64,000 nt of DNA from RGIG3513 sp045658985 (GCA_045658985.1 JAZOWC010000068.1:4563-68562); one strand, 5' to 3'; counted from the first letter of the stretch, positions 1 to 6,449 are shown. The notes: generated from the letters alone by a model not told the origin. Made by a program: numbers and translations.

Positions 1-541
1 GATCGCACATAAAACCGAGCTATGTACATTTGACGCCAATTTTGACGCCGATTGCGTAACAAGCAATACCCCAAAACAGCACAATATATGTATTGTCTAC
101 GTTAATTTTTCGTGCTATAATAATATTGCGCACTGATAGGTGTCGAGGATAACTCACTGATTGCCACGGTGTTTTATGCCTTACTTATCAGTCGGCAGAT
201 AAGCGCAGATATATTACAATGCAGACTCCTATCTCTGCAATCACTGTCTTCAGAATCTGCAAACAGGTTAATCCTGTATATGGCAAACTAATTATTTCAA
301 GAGAAAGATGTATCGTTTAATACTGAAGGCACGGTGCTGCCGGAAGTTCTTTGCGGTACATTTTTCTTTTTATATTATAAAAACATCGCGCAGGACATCA
401 GTAGCTCATACGGAAATCCGAAGTCTACATTCCTACGCGATGTTTGTACTTGAATAATATCCCAAACAACAAAAATGGTCAATAATAGCCATTAATTCCT
501 TACCAGACCAAAATCTATCAGGGAATTTCCTGAACTACACC
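1..541. other. Non-coding stretch with one long stem-loop
   Basis: I see no supported gene here. The base composition is more AT-rich than most of the window. The one clear structure is an imperfect inverted repeat with 15-base arms at 381-395 and 431-445 (one mismatch) around a 35-base loop. Neither side carries a T-run, so a simple intrinsic terminator is unlikely. It lies 3' of the integrase remnant and could be an attachment-site or element-end structure. That is only a guess. Confidence 0.5.
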
Positions 542-1288
542 TCACTCTCCCCCATAAAATGCACTCATTTTTTCCATACTTTGTTTCTTGTGGTCGGGGA
601 GTGCGTGGGCGTAGAGATTGAGTGTAGTTGAGGCTTGGGCGTGGCCTAAGATTGATGACAGCACTTTGATATCCATACCTGCTTCTAACGCTCTGGTTGC
701 GAACGTGTGACGCAAGGCGTGGAAGTTAATATTCTTTACTCCCGCTGCCTTTAAAGTCCTTTTAAACAAATCCTGGTAAGTTCTGGGCTCGTAGAAAGTT
801 CCCGAAACCGTGGAGAATATCGGCGTAGTGGACGATAAATACACGTTTTGTGTAACCAGCAGCTCTTTTTGTCTTTGGTGGTATATCATCAGGTCTTTCC
901 ACACTTGAGGAAACAATGAGATGACCCTCTGCCCTGTTGTGGTTTTGGGTGTTCTTGCTACAATTTCTGTAGTGGTCTTCCCCGGCTTCTTGGCGACCAA
1001 TTTCCCGTTCTCATCTACTTTTTGTAAGCGGCCGACAGTTCGACGAATACGTATACAGTGATTGGTAAAATCTACGTCACCCCATTGCAGTCCCAACATT
1101 TCTCCACGCCTGACGCCGGTACTTAGGGTAAAAATTATTCCAAATGCCGCTAAAGATTCAGAGTTCGCTGCGGCTTTTTGTAGGGCCAGCTGTTCTTCTA
1201 TTGTGAGAATAGCGATTTCTTTTTTCCCTATTGACGAGATCTTGACACCGTTTATAGGTATCAATTCTGTCACACGAAACTGCACCAT
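542..1288 (-). CDS. Tyrosine recombinase/integrase, 5'-truncated (catalytic domain only)
   Basis: This 248-residue protein is the catalytic domain of a phage or ICE-type tyrosine recombinase. The catalytic set is visible: Arg in GVRRGEM (about residue 60), His and Arg in HALRHTFATR (about 193), a GHA histidine shortly after, and the nucleophile Tyr in LNLYAH near residue 225. Family members of this type are usually about 350-400 residues with an N-terminal arm-binding and core-binding region. Here the protein starts in the linker just before the catalytic domain. No convincing ribosome binding site precedes the ATG, and no N-terminal coding continues upstream in another frame, so the gene is probably a decayed remnant. 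It reads away from the two small genes at 1413-2107. Confidence 0.75.
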   Translation of the reverse strand: MVQFRVTELIPINGVKISSIGKKEIAILTIEEQLALQKAAANSESLAAFGIIFTLSTGVRRGEMLGLQWGDVDFTNHCIRIRRTVGRLQKVDENGKLVAKKPGKTTTEIVARTPKTTTGQRVISLFPQVWKDLMIYHQRQKELLVTQNVYLSSTTPIFSTVSGTFYEPRTYQDLFKRTLKAAGVKNINFHALRHTFATRALEAGMDIKVLSSILGHAQASTTLNLYAHALPDHKKQSMEKMSAFYGGE

Positions 1289-1412
1289 TACTTATCATCA
1301 CACATATTAACCCTATAGCAATCATTACTGTCCCTTTTATTGTACATAGGATTCTGTATTATAAGAATATGTAAGCACCTCTATATCCGTAAAAACAGAA
1401 AGGATGTACATT

Positions 1413-1817
1413 ATGTTAAGAAAACTCATCGACCAAAGCCTATTCACTCGCATTATTCAAGCTCCCGAAAACAGAAACACTGTTATGAGTGTAACAATTT
1501 ATCCAGGCGGAAGATTCAATATGAACAGCCGTTTGTCTGCCAAATTACACGGCAAGCCACTGAACATTTCTTTTACGGAGGATGCCTTGCACTTTTTGTT
1601 ATGCGAAAGCACATCAAAGGATGGTTCCATAATTTTCCCCAAAAACGGTTCCAAACTTTTACCCTCCACTGCAGAAATCACAAAACAAGGAAAGTTAGAC
1701 TTACCCGCCAAGTTCGAAGTGTGGCTCAGAGATGACGGAGCTTGGCAAGGAGATTGCATAGAAAACCCTTTTCCATCGCAATGCGAAAAGCTCCCCAACT
1801 CAAAGAAGAAGAAATAA
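1413..1817 (+). CDS. Small protein of unknown function, first of an overlapping pair
   Basis: This 134-residue soluble protein is not recognised. An AGAAAGG ribosome binding site at 1397-1403 fits the ATG at 1413. The in-frame ATG at 1404 touches that site and is rejected. There are no membrane segments or signal peptide, and the C terminus is lysine-rich (NSKKKK). Its 3' end overlaps the next gene by 37 bases, which suggests coupled translation. The pair ends at a strong terminator and sits beside an integrase remnant, so cargo of a decayed mobile element is plausible. The codon use is more AT-rich than in the metabolic genes downstream. Confidence 0.6.
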   Translation: MLRKLIDQSLFTRIIQAPENRNTVMSVTIYPGGRFNMNSRLSAKLHGKPLNISFTEDALHFLLCESTSKDGSIIFPKNGSKLLPSTAEITKQGKLDLPAKFEVWLRDDGAWQGDCIENPFPSQCEKLPNSKKKK

Positions 1818-2107
1818 GATCACTAGAAAAATGCCATGTGGCCGTTATTTCGGAGTTTTTGAATGAATATACAACAGATGATGACTTCCACGATATGATC
1901 GAACTCTGCTATGAGGCATGGGAGCTCTCACGTGAAAATCCGGCAGACTTGGCGCGTCAAATGATTTCCAAGAATATCAAGGACAAAAAGTTTGAAGCAG
2001 CTGTTCTGTATAGCCGCAGAAACATATCCTTAGACCAGTGCTTTGGTGATAGCAAAACACCTGCAGGCGAGTTCCTGAATCTTTCAGACCAAGAAGAATG
2101 GGACTAA
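1781..2107 (+). CDS. Small protein of unknown function, second of an overlapping pair
   Basis: This 108-residue, acidic, mostly helical protein is not recognised. The ATG at 1781 (MRKAPQLKEEE) is preferred. An upstream in-frame ATG at 1742 would lengthen the overlap with the preceding gene and add a basic leader unlike the rest. It is rich in Glu, Asp and Lys, with no transmembrane segment. It is followed 55 bases later by a strong intrinsic terminator, so it ends a two-gene unit. Its association with the neighbouring integrase remnant is positional only. Confidence 0.55.
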   Translation: MRKAPQLKEEEIRSLEKCHVAVISEFLNEYTTDDDFHDMIELCYEAWELSRENPADLARQMISKNIKDKKFEAAVLYSRRNISLDQCFGDSKTPAGEFLNLSDQEEWD

Positions 2108-2162
2108 ATATGGTGGAGATACGCCGGTGTGATCCGCCAAGCTCTTGAAAGCCAAAACAATA

Positions 2163-2201
2163 CCCCTTGATGCAGTCCATATACTGCATCAAGGGGCTTT
2201 T
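2163..2201 (+). terminator. Intrinsic terminator after the small gene pair
   Basis: The arms at 2163-2176 and 2183-2196 are perfectly complementary (14 bp), with a six-base loop, and are followed by CTTTTT. It ends the 1413-2107 transcription unit. It may also serve the convergent tdk gene, although the T-run on that side is poor. Confidence 0.85.
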
Positions 2202-2240
2202 TGTCTATTATTCAGCTGTCTCGGGGATTCTGTCCGCGCT

Positions 2241-2834
2241 TTATTCTTTGTTACACACGGTGTTTTGATTCTTTATCGCACGCTTCCAGCAGCTGTGGCA
2301 CATAGCGATATAAGAATCATTGCCGCCGATCATGATTTGCCCGCCGTCTGTAAGCACACGTCCGTTTTTGTCTATACGTGCATTTACGATGGCTTTCTGC
2401 CCGCAGGAGCAGATGGTTTTTATCTCGGTGATCGAATCTGCAAGCTCAAACAGTCTGCGGCTTCCCTCAAACAAGTGTGTCAGAAAGTCTGTTCTCAATC
2501 CAAAACAAAGCACGGGGATATCATACTCGTCAACAATCTGTCTCAGCTGATCTATCTGGGCGGCTGTGAAAAACTGGCACTCATCGGCAATGATGACGTG
2601 GATATCCTTTCGATCTTCGAACTCTTTCAGAATGTCGGTTTCGGGCAGTACAACGTATGCTTTTTCTTCAAGTCCGATTCTGGAACGCACCACACCCACA
2701 CCGTCTCGGTCATCCAGCGAGGGTTTGATAAGCCAAACTCGCATTCCGCGCTCCTCATAATTGAACTTTGTAATAAGCGCGCTTGCTGTTTTGGATGAGC
2801 CCATTGCTCCGTATTTAAAATAAAGTTTTGCCAT
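2241..2834 (-). CDS. tdk: Thymidine kinase
   Basis: Type II thymidine kinase, which phosphorylates thymidine to dTMP with ATP in the pyrimidine salvage pathway. The protein is 197 residues, usual for the family. The P-loop is at residues 9-16 (GAMGSSKT), the DEC motif with the catalytic Glu is near residue 85, and the zinc-lasso cysteines are at 142, 144, 179 and 182. The start at 2834 is chosen because GGAAAGGA lies just upstream. A longer frame to 2912 would run through the promoter at 2881-2908. The gene is monocistronic. Confidence 0.95.
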   Translation of the reverse strand: MAKLYFKYGAMGSSKTASALITKFNYEERGMRVWLIKPSLDDRDGVGVVRSRIGLEEKAYVVLPETDILKEFEDRKDIHVIIADECQFFTAAQIDQLRQIVDEYDIPVLCFGLRTDFLTHLFEGSRRLFELADSITEIKTICSCGQKAIVNARIDKNGRVLTDGGQIMIGGNDSYIAMCHSCWKRAIKNQNTVCNKE

Positions 2835-2880
2835 TATGTATCCTTTCCGGCCGATGTATAAGCCAAAACGTCTTGTAAAC

Positions 2881-2908
2881 AGTATAACATATTTTTTGCC
2901 CGTGACAA
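2881..2908 (-). promoter_or_regulatory. Sigma-A type promoter for tdk
   Basis: Read on the minus strand, TTGTCA (2903-2908) and TATACT (2881-2886) are separated by 16 bases. The tdk start codon lies about 47 bases downstream. Confidence 0.65.
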
Positions 2909-3009
2909 CCAAAAAGCGTCATATTATTACGCACCGCCCCACTGTGAAGGTTGTTGAGGAAGAAACCGCCGCCCGCGAGCTGCCCTTCTATCTCTTCTGG
3001 AGAAAGTAA
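2902..3009 (+). pseudogene. Possible 3' remnant of a lost gene
   Basis: A 35-codon open frame ends at TAA (3007-3009), and its last 25 codons have the GC-ending codon use of real genes in this window (...AARELPFYLFWRK). No ribosome binding site or good start is present, and its 5' part overlaps the tdk promoter. A strong plus-strand terminator lies 12 bases after the stop. It is best read as the tail of a deleted gene that kept its terminator. A very short real protein is the alternative. Confidence 0.3.
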
Positions 3010-3021
3010 ATACACACAGAT

Positions 3022-3060
3022 ACATCCACCCGCACAAGCAGGCGGGTGGATGTTTTTTTG
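3022..3060 (+). terminator. Strong intrinsic terminator
   Basis: A 12-bp GC-rich stem (3022-3033 with 3042-3053) is followed by a run of seven or more T. No intact plus-strand gene lies upstream, which supports a lost gene at 2902-3009. Confidence 0.8.
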
Positions 3061-3068
3061 TCGGGGCT

Positions 3069-3097
3069 TTGATTTTTCGGTAAAGGCTTGGTATAAT
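3069..3097 (+). promoter_or_regulatory. Sigma-A type promoter for the Cys-repeat lipoprotein
   Basis: TTGATT (3069-3074) and a perfect TATAAT (3092-3097) are separated by 17 bases and lie about 48 bases before the start codon of the lipoprotein gene. Confidence 0.6.
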
Positions 3098-3144
3098 GTA
3101 TCAGTACAATATATCTGCAAATACTCTACGAAAAGAGAAATGAT

Positions 3145-3792
3145 ATGAAAGCAAAAGGAAAAATCCGCCTTGCCGCCGTATTTCTGCTCTGTATAGCGGT
3201 GCTTGCCGCCTGCTCACGGTCGGATGACGGCGGGCACAGCCATTATTTCCGCGCCGCGACCTGCTCTCTGCCAAAGGTCTGCGAGTGCGGCGCAACCAAA
3301 GGCGAAGCTATAGGACACAGATATTCGGAGGCTACCTGCACCGTGCCCAAGACCTGCTCGGTTTGCGGCGCTACCGAGGGCGAAGTTGCAGGACACAGCT
3401 GGAAGGATGCCACTTGCACAGCCCCCAAAACCTGCTCTATGTGCAGCGCCACCGAGGGTGAGACTACGGCGCACAGCTGGAAGAATGCCACCTGTACAGC
3501 TCCCAAGACTTGCTCTATGTGCGGCATCACCGAGGGTGAGACTACGGCGCACAGCTGGAAAGATGCCGATTACACCGCACCCAGAACCTGCACCGCCTGC
3601 GGAAAAACCGAGGGGCATCCCCTCGACGTGCCTGGCAAATCCAATTACCACGGGCACATATACACGGGCGGCCCGTCAAGCAAAAAATACCACTACGAGG
3701 CATCCTGCCCGGGCAAAAACAGCCACGAAATAACCTGGGACGAGGTGGAAAGCCGCAAGCTCGGCCCATGCGGCACCTGCGTACTCAAGTGA
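3145..3792 (+). CDS. Lipoprotein with tandem Cys/His repeats
   Basis: This 215-residue secreted lipoprotein has a signal peptide and a lipobox ending at Cys23 (LAAC). Residues 31-160 contain five copies of a roughly 26-residue unit with the pattern H-S-W...A-T-C-x-x-P-K-T-C-S-x-C-G-x-T-E-G-E. Conserved histidines fall at about 58, 84, 110 and 136. Each unit offers two or three Cys plus His, so metal binding is plausible but not shown. The C-terminal 45 residues (YHYEASCPG...GPCGTCVLK) resemble short Cys-rich tails with a YHxxxC...PCxxC pattern found on surface proteins. The function is unknown. The nucleotide repeat is nearly exact in the middle copies, which suggests recent slippage or copy-number change. 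Confidence 0.75.
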   Translation: MKAKGKIRLAAVFLLCIAVLAACSRSDDGGHSHYFRAATCSLPKVCECGATKGEAIGHRYSEATCTVPKTCSVCGATEGEVAGHSWKDATCTAPKTCSMCSATEGETTAHSWKNATCTAPKTCSMCGITEGETTAHSWKDADYTAPRTCTACGKTEGHPLDVPGKSNYHGHIYTGGPSSKKYHYEASCPGKNSHEITWDEVESRKLGPCGTCVLK

Positions 3793-3810
3793 GAGGAAGT
3801 ACGGCTTTCC

Positions 3811-3837
3811 CTCGAGGGTTCGAATCCCTCCATACAA
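3811..3837 (+). repeat. tRNA-Ser-like T-arm fragment
   Basis: A complete T-arm (GAGGG-TTCGAAT-CCCTC) is present, and about 21 bases match the T-arm of the intact tRNA-Ser at 4655-4746. No acceptor stem, D-arm or anticodon arm can be folded around it. It begins 18 bases after the lipoprotein stop codon. It is a tRNA 3' fragment, such as is left by integration at a tRNA gene or by copying. Confidence 0.6.
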
Positions 3838-3857
3838 ACTCCATGCCTAAATACAAA

Positions 3858-3888
3858 AAGAACACCCGATCGGGTGTTCTTGTCATAT
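3858..3888 (-). terminator. Palindromic terminator of the four-helix-bundle gene
   Basis: A perfect 24-base palindrome occupies 3858-3881. On the minus strand it is followed by CTTTTTGTATTT, so it ends the gene at 3894-4241. Confidence 0.75.
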
Positions 3889-3893
3889 TTACG

Positions 3894-4241
3894 TTATTTA
3901 AGATTATCTTTTGCTGTGTTCACAGATGCAATAAGAATACGGCGGATCGTGCCGCACTGATTATAAAGCTCAACAGCAGAATCCTTGGCTATAATATCCG
4001 ACTTGACAAAAAGTTCAATCCAGTATTCTGTTTCATAGCATTCCTTGAGTGCAATTTGAAGTTTTGAAATGAAATCGGCCTTTCCATGAGCGTAGTTAGC
4101 TTCACGAATATTGGCACCAATAGAGGTAGCCGACCTCTCAAGCTGATTTACAATAGAATAGTGGCCTTTGATCGATTCGCAAAGTCTTATAACCCTTACG
4201 GCAAAGTCGGTTGATAACTCCCGAAGTTTTGATTCTGCCAT
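3894..4241 (-). CDS. Four-helix-bundle protein (S23/avd-like family)
   Basis: This 115-residue all-helical protein belongs to the four-helix-bundle family that includes proteins encoded in intervening sequences of 23S rRNA genes and the avd proteins of diversity-generating retroelements. The family core is clear in SIGANIREANYAHGK (about residues 46-60) and the following helix ending in CYETEYWIELF. The start at 4241 is set by an AAGGTGGGAT ribosome binding site. A longer frame to 4295 has none. It is expected to be a small basic oligomer, and nucleic-acid binding is inferred from the family. Its upstream region (4296-4465) is an array of palindromes separated by GTGAAAT/ATTTCAC, which appears to belong to the same unit. 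No reverse transcriptase or transposase is nearby. Confidence 0.85.
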   Translation of the reverse strand: MAESKLRELSTDFAVRVIRLCESIKGHYSIVNQLERSATSIGANIREANYAHGKADFISKLQIALKECYETEYWIELFVKSDIIAKDSAVELYNQCGTIRRILIASVNTAKDNLK

Positions 4242-4295
4242 ATTGATCCCACCTTTCTTAAATTTGATTATCACATTACCATTCAGATAATCCAA

Positions 4296-4465
4296 GTGAA
4301 ATATCCTTTGGACGTGAAATAATGACCAATGGTCATTGTGAAATATTCGGTATTTTACCGAATGTGAAATGAAATAAATCCATCCACGCCCGCAGGCATT
4401 TCACATTGCGGAGCAATATTTCACACGGGTCGCGTATTTCACAAATCCCGTGAGGGATTTATTTC
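4296..4465. repeat. Array of mini-palindromes spaced by GTGAAAT / ATTTCAC
   Basis: On the plus strand GTGAAAT occurs at 4296, 4314, 4338 and 4364, and its complement ATTTCAC at 4398, 4418 and 4436. Most intervals between motifs are small palindromes with different sequences: 4303-4313 (TCC/GGA), 4321-4337 (AATGACC/GGTCATT), 4345-4363 (ATTCGGTA/TACCGAAT), 4405-4417 (ATTGC/GCAAT) and 4443-4460 (AAATCCC/GGGATTT). In addition GAAATAAATCC at 4371-4381 is the complement of 4455-4465. The four forward motifs can pair with the inverted ones, giving a branched cruciform or RNA fold. It lies directly upstream of the four-helix-bundle gene. It is not a CRISPR, because the spacers are palindromic and only 11-27 bases long. 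Confidence 0.85.
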
Positions 4466-4468
4466 GTT

Positions 4469-4508
4469 GAAAAAGAAAGACAAGTCTTGCGACTTGTCTT
4501 TCTTTTTC
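4469..4508. terminator. Perfect 18-bp hairpin, bidirectional terminator-like
   Basis: The arms 4469-4486 and 4491-4508 are exact complements around a four-base loop, with A-rich and T-rich outer ends. It can terminate transcription on either strand and bounds the palindrome array and the tRNA-like fragment. Confidence 0.75.
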
Positions 4509-4610
4509 TGGCGGAGAAGGAGGGATTCGCCCGACTGCGGTCGGAGCGGTGGTCGGCTCTGACTGCCACCGGCAGTCATTCACTACCGACCCTTCGAATC
4601 CCTCTTCTCT
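4509..4610 (-). repeat. tRNA-Ser-derived nested palindromic element
   Basis: Positions 4509-4529 repeat exactly the 3' end of the intact tRNA-Ser (4655-4675), including the encoded CCA. Positions 4595-4609 carry a near-complement of that sequence in the opposite direction, so the element has inverted tRNA-like ends. Between them are nested palindromes, for example GACTGCC/GGCAGTC at 4561-4577 and GGTCGG/CCGACC further out. It folds as one long branched hairpin. It cannot be a working tRNA, since no anticodon arm forms. It could be a MITE-like element or a structured RNA. Confidence 0.6.
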
Positions 4611-4623
4611 TTTCGTCACACGA

Positions 4624-4651
4624 AAAAGGCACACCTTTCGGTGTGCCTTTT
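4624..4651 (-). terminator. Terminator after tRNA-Ser
   Basis: A 12-bp stem (4624-4635 with 4640-4651) has a four-base loop. It is followed on the minus strand by T-rich sequence, 4 bases beyond the tRNA 3' end. Confidence 0.8.
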
Positions 4652-4654
4652 GTG

Positions 4655-4746
4655 TGGCGGAGAAGGAGGGATTCGAACCCTCGAGACGCTTTTGACGCCT
4701 ACACGATTTCCAATCGTGCGCGCTCGACCAACTACGCGACTTCTCC
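4655..4746 (-). tRNA. tRNA-Ser (anticodon GGA)
   Basis: A 92-base class II tRNA including encoded CCA. The acceptor stem GGAGAAG/CTTCTCC, an anticodon loop TTGGAAA in a CACGA/TCGTG stem giving anticodon GGA, a long variable arm typical of serine, and the T-arm GAGGG-TTCGAAT-CCCTC are all present. Fragments of this gene occur at 3811-3837 and 4509-4610. Confidence 0.93.
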
Positions 4747-4790
4747 ATAGGTCAAGAGACTATTTATATCAAGTTTTGACTGATTTCAAA

Positions 4791-4867
4791 TGGTGGGCCT
4801 CCAGGGACTCGAACCCGGGACCGTCCGGTTATGAGCCGGATGCTCTAACCAACTGAGCTAGAGGCCC
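4791..4867 (-). tRNA. tRNA-Met (anticodon CAT)
   Basis: A 77-base tRNA with encoded CCA. The acceptor stem is GGGCCTC/GAGGCCC-like, the anticodon arm is TCCGG-CTCATAA-CCGGA, and the T-loop is standard. A CAT anticodon may mean elongator Met or lysidine-modified Ile2. The first acceptor pair is G-C, so it is not the initiator type. Confidence 0.92.
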
Positions 4868-4965
4868 AAATACGCCGAACATTTGACAGCGTAGATAATT
4901 ATACACCATACTTTTTACTTTTGCAAGTACTATTTTGATATTTTTGTGAAAAAAGTTTTATTTTT

Positions 4966-5847
4966 TCACATAGTGCTCAATCCGGTGGCAGCAATCAGCA
5001 GCAGGATGGATATGCCCTGACTGAGGGTAAGCTTTTCGCGATAGAAAACCTTCGCCACCGCCACCGATGCCAGCATACCGACGGCACAGTTGATGATATT
5101 ATAGCTTGTTACGGGCACTATCGCCAGCAGGGCTATCGTGCACAGGTTCGTGGTCTGATTGATGCCGCTGCGTACGCCCAGCAGGCCGGACTGGGCAAAG
5201 CTGAGGCTTTTGGCGATCTGTTTGAGGGTATGCTTTTTGCCAAAAAGCAGGTATGCACAAAAAACGGCAGATACCGCCAGCAGATAAATATTGACGTGCA
5301 GATAATACTCCCTGCCGTCCATATCGGGAAAAGCGGCAAACACCGAGCAGAGGATGTTCACCGCTGCCAAAAACACGAAATAAAAGGCACAGAACATAAA
5401 ATCCGACTTTTTCATCCTGCTCTTGCCCCGCAGGCTCTCAAGGGCCGGCAATATGACAGCCGCAATGACCGCCGCTGCGGCGATCAGGCGGTATACACTC
5501 ATCTGCTCGCCCAGAATAACGTAGCCAAACAGACTGGAGCCGATTATGGACGCCGAGGTGGAGATTATTGCCGCAAGGGGTATGCTCATATGTCTGTACT
5601 GGATTATTGCAAGGATCAGTCCCGCAAAACCCACTACTCCGTATATGCCGCCAAACAGCTCCATTTTGAGCTCGAAACGGAGGGGTACGCCTATTGCAAG
5701 ATAATAGACCACTCCCACAAAGGCGTTTACCACGTTAGCCATCAGTATCTGCGGCAGATCAAAGGCGGTGGACGTCTGCAGTTTTTTGCTGGACAGTCTC
5801 TCGGCGCTTGTCAGCGCAAAGATTGCCGAAAACAGTAAAAAAGCCAT
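4966..5847 (-). CDS. DMT-superfamily (EamA-like) membrane transporter
   Basis: A 293-residue integral membrane protein with about ten hydrophobic helices arranged as two repeats, typical of drug/metabolite exporters. The start at 5847 follows GAGGAA. The second half carries the GVRSGINQTTNL region and a C-terminal FYREKLTLSQGISILL segment that matches the end of EamA domains. The substrate is unknown. It is monocistronic, between the tRNA pair and the RNase P RNA, and is more divergent than the tandem EamA genes at 53935-55826. Confidence 0.75.
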   Translation of the reverse strand: MAFLLFSAIFALTSAERLSSKKLQTSTAFDLPQILMANVVNAFVGVVYYLAIGVPLRFELKMELFGGIYGVVGFAGLILAIIQYRHMSIPLAAIISTSASIIGSSLFGYVILGEQMSVYRLIAAAAVIAAVILPALESLRGKSRMKKSDFMFCAFYFVFLAAVNILCSVFAAFPDMDGREYYLHVNIYLLAVSAVFCAYLLFGKKHTLKQIAKSLSFAQSGLLGVRSGINQTTNLCTIALLAIVPVTSYNIINCAVGMLASVAVAKVFYREKLTLSQGISILLLIAATGLSTM

Positions 5848-5960
5848 AACACTGTTCCTCTCAAATATATGCCGGATATACAGATCGATATTATCATAAT
5901 GTGCATCAAAATCAAGATGAGTCCAAAAAATATTTTTGCTCCGCCGCCCCTAAGCAGAAT

Positions 5961-5986
5961 AAAACGCCGCGGCATATGCCGCGACG
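5961..5986 (-). terminator. Terminator of the RNase P RNA gene
   Basis: A GC-rich palindrome (5968-5983, extended to 5965-5986) is followed on the minus strand by GTTTTATT, 15 bases past the likely RNA 3' end. Confidence 0.75.
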
Positions 5987-6002
5987 CTTGTAGTTTGAGG
6001 GT

Positions 6003-6338
6003 GTCGGTCGGTCTGTAAGCCGGGTTCTGTCTTAAACGACCATCTATCTGGGCAATGGGTCACCCCACGCCTCAAGCCACCTGTCCGAAGATTGGCCGAG
6101 CAAGCCGTGTCCCTCGAGTCGGTGTTGCATCGAATAGAGTTTACAGGACGGCGTAGTTACCTATGCCGGCGGTGAGGTCTTACCTCACCTTTCCACCCTT
6201 ACCCCAAAAAATGAGGCGGTATATCTCTGTTGCACTTGTCCGGAGATTGCTCTCGGCTGATGTTATCAGCTACCCTGCTCTGTGATGCCCGGACTTTCCT
6301 CGTCCGCTTACGCGAGCGCGGTCGTTCGGCCGGCCGAC
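6003..6338 (-). ncRNA. rnpB: RNase P RNA, bacterial class A
   Basis: This is the catalytic RNA of ribonuclease P, which matures tRNA 5' ends. Read on the minus strand it has the conserved GAGGAAAGTCCGGGC block near its 5' end (6287-6301) and the AGACAGAACCCGGCTTA block near its 3' end (6016-6033). Its length of about 336 bases is normal. The exact ends are estimated from the P1-like GC-rich termini. It has its own terminator and sits back-to-back with the murD operon promoter. Confidence 0.93.
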
Positions 6339-6383
6339 GAGGTGATTATAACACAAGTTTATACTTTTATCAAGCATCATACC

Positions 6384-6412
6384 TTGTCAAAAATATGTGT
6401 TTGTAATATAAT
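6384..6412 (+). promoter_or_regulatory. Promoter of the murD-M42-ruvC operon
   Basis: TTGTCA (6384-6389) and a perfect TATAAT (6407-6412) with the ideal 17-base spacer lie 37 bases before the murD start codon. Genes from 6450 to 13635 follow with gaps of 15 bases or less, so this promoter probably drives all of them. Confidence 0.75.
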
Positions 6413-6449
6413 TATAATGTATAAATATCTTTTTTCGGAGGCGTTTTTG

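Noticed and set aside
1..120. Possible C-terminal tail of another integrase on the minus strand (ends GVKIGVKCT)
   Set aside because: The frame upstream shows no integrase motif, and the similarity rests on about eight residues.
1340..1735. Alternative plus-strand frame overlapping the first small gene
   Set aside because: Out of frame with the well-placed AGAAAGG-ATG pair, and its codon use is irregular.
2145..2798. Plus-strand open frame opposite tdk
   Set aside because: It runs through the terminator and is antisense to a certain thymidine kinase gene.
3793..3840. A complete tRNA after the Cys-repeat lipoprotein gene
   Set aside because: Only the T-arm folds. The 5' two-thirds would overlap the lipoprotein C-terminal codons and does not form D or anticodon arms.
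4296..4465. CRISPR array
   Set aside because: Motifs are only seven bases, occur in both orientations, and the intervals are self-complementary and of unequal length. No cas genes are present.
4401..4856. Open frames running through the tRNA genes and hairpins
   Set aside because: They translate tRNA and palindrome sequence (for example SNPSFSAT-like peptides) and are a common artefact around tRNA-Ser.
6282..6449. Longer MurD N terminus
   Set aside because: The extension crosses the RNase P RNA 5' end and the operon promoter. The internal ATG has the ribosome binding site and gives the normal length.
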